Below are positions 63,833-64,000 of a DNA stretch of 64,000 bases, one piece after another. The stretch's first letter is position 1. Each line of letters begins with the position of its first letter. Source of the stretch: Palsa-504 sp963839095 (GTDB lineage Bacteria > Actinomycetota > Actinomycetes > Streptosporangiales > Streptosporangiaceae); the NCBI GenBank assembly GCA_963839095.1, contig CAWIUF010000043.1, positions 42,404 to 106,403 of the forward strand. Reading direction: 5' to 3'. The notes beneath the pieces were generated by a model that saw only the letters and a program-made list of their open reading frames with translations, made no database searches and was not told the DNA's origin. A program made the translations under genes and the position numbers.

Positions 63833-64000
63833 CACAGTCCTTCCTGCGCGCGCAGCGCCGCCACGGCGTGCTGGAACCTGGCGTGGCGTTCCCGATAGAC
63901 GTCCGTCCGCAAAGGATCCGGCGAGGCCGCCAAGACGGACGGCGGCGCCAGCGGCCCGGCGCAGTCCTCGAAGCCGAGCCGCCCGCAGGCAATAGCCCCG
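63832..64000 (-). CDS. C-terminal end of a FGGY carbohydrate kinase (xylulokinase-like), cut by window edge
   Basis: The minus-strand frame from the window edge to TGA at 63832-63834 gives IACGRLGFEDCAGPLAPPSV and ...YRERHARFQHAVAALRAQEGL. The AIACGRLGF... tail with a terminal YxxRHARFxHAVAALR helix is typical of xylulokinase/FGGY C-termini. Its TGA overlaps the mannitol dehydrogenase ATG, so kinase, two dehydrogenases and otsB form one operon. Only 55 residues are visible, so the substrate is open. Confidence 0.6.
   Translation of the reverse strand, partial: GAIACGRLGFEDCAGPLAPPSVLAASPDPLRTDVYRERHARFQHAVAALRAQEGL

Noticed and set aside
1..64000. tRNA, rRNA, CRISPR, IS element or prophage signals
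   Set aside because: No cloverleaf, no regularly spaced repeats, no transposase or integrase motifs and no terminal inverted repeats with target duplications were recognised.

Overview
This is a high-GC (roughly 70 percent) chromosomal segment of an actinomycete. The gene content is dominated by orthologues of the Mycobacterium/Rhodococcus cholesterol-catabolism regulon, interleaved with a cell-wall arabinan locus and with genes usual in mycelial actinobacteria (popR plus a paired clpP operon, F420-dependent LLM oxidoreductases, MerR-PP2C). The mix looks more like a Streptosporangiales/Treboniaceae-type soil actinomycete than a Mycobacterium; that placement is inference.

Layout. 1-7.9 kb: sterol side-chain genes (DUF35 protein, an acyl-CoA synthetase, echA19, fadD19, nitronate monooxygenase-like, Rv3520c-like LLM) around two divergent promoters with KstR-type operators. 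7.9-14 kb: an unrelated block (M14 carboxypeptidase, secreted beta-lactamase-like hydrolase, MerR-PP2C fusion, RidA, DUF4139). 14-21.9 kb: chsE4-chsE5, fadA6 and the ring C/D operon echA20-ipdA-ipdB-ipdC with a divergent SDR. 21.9-28.1 kb: a small HTH protein, a tiny lysine-rich protein, a MacB-like export system and a two-component system. 28.1-35 kb: hsd4A-like, fabG3-like, kstR2-like, an Rv3529c-Rv3531c-like block, SnoaL and an Rv0953c-like LLM. 35-36.9 kb: popR and two ClpP genes, one without its catalytic serine. 36.9-54.6 kb: envelope glycosylation genes like Mtb Rv0224c-Rv0236c, including an AftD-like protein carrying a C-terminal acyltransferase/condensation-like domain. 54.6-60 kb: kstR and the igr-type operon chsE1-chsE2-chsH2-chsH1-ltp2. 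60-64 kb: a peptidoglycan-binding protein, otsB and polyol-utilisation genes.

Regulation. I find nine copies of a 14-bp near-palindrome (core TAGAACGTGTTCTA), the KstR-type operator, in front of nearly every sterol operon and also in front of two envelope genes (a DUF4185-like lipoprotein and a DUF3068 protein). Four copies carry an extra CAGAAC half-site. Both cholesterol repressors (KstR and a KstR2-like protein) are encoded here.

Caveat. About 20 genes are interrupted by single-base frame breaks (roughly 45 in all) although the protein on both sides is well conserved. They hit sterol, transporter, kinase and glycosylation genes alike, so I treat them as probable sequence errors and give whole-gene coordinates. 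No rRNA, tRNA, IS element or CRISPR array was seen, and no gene-free stretch exceeds about 270 bp.
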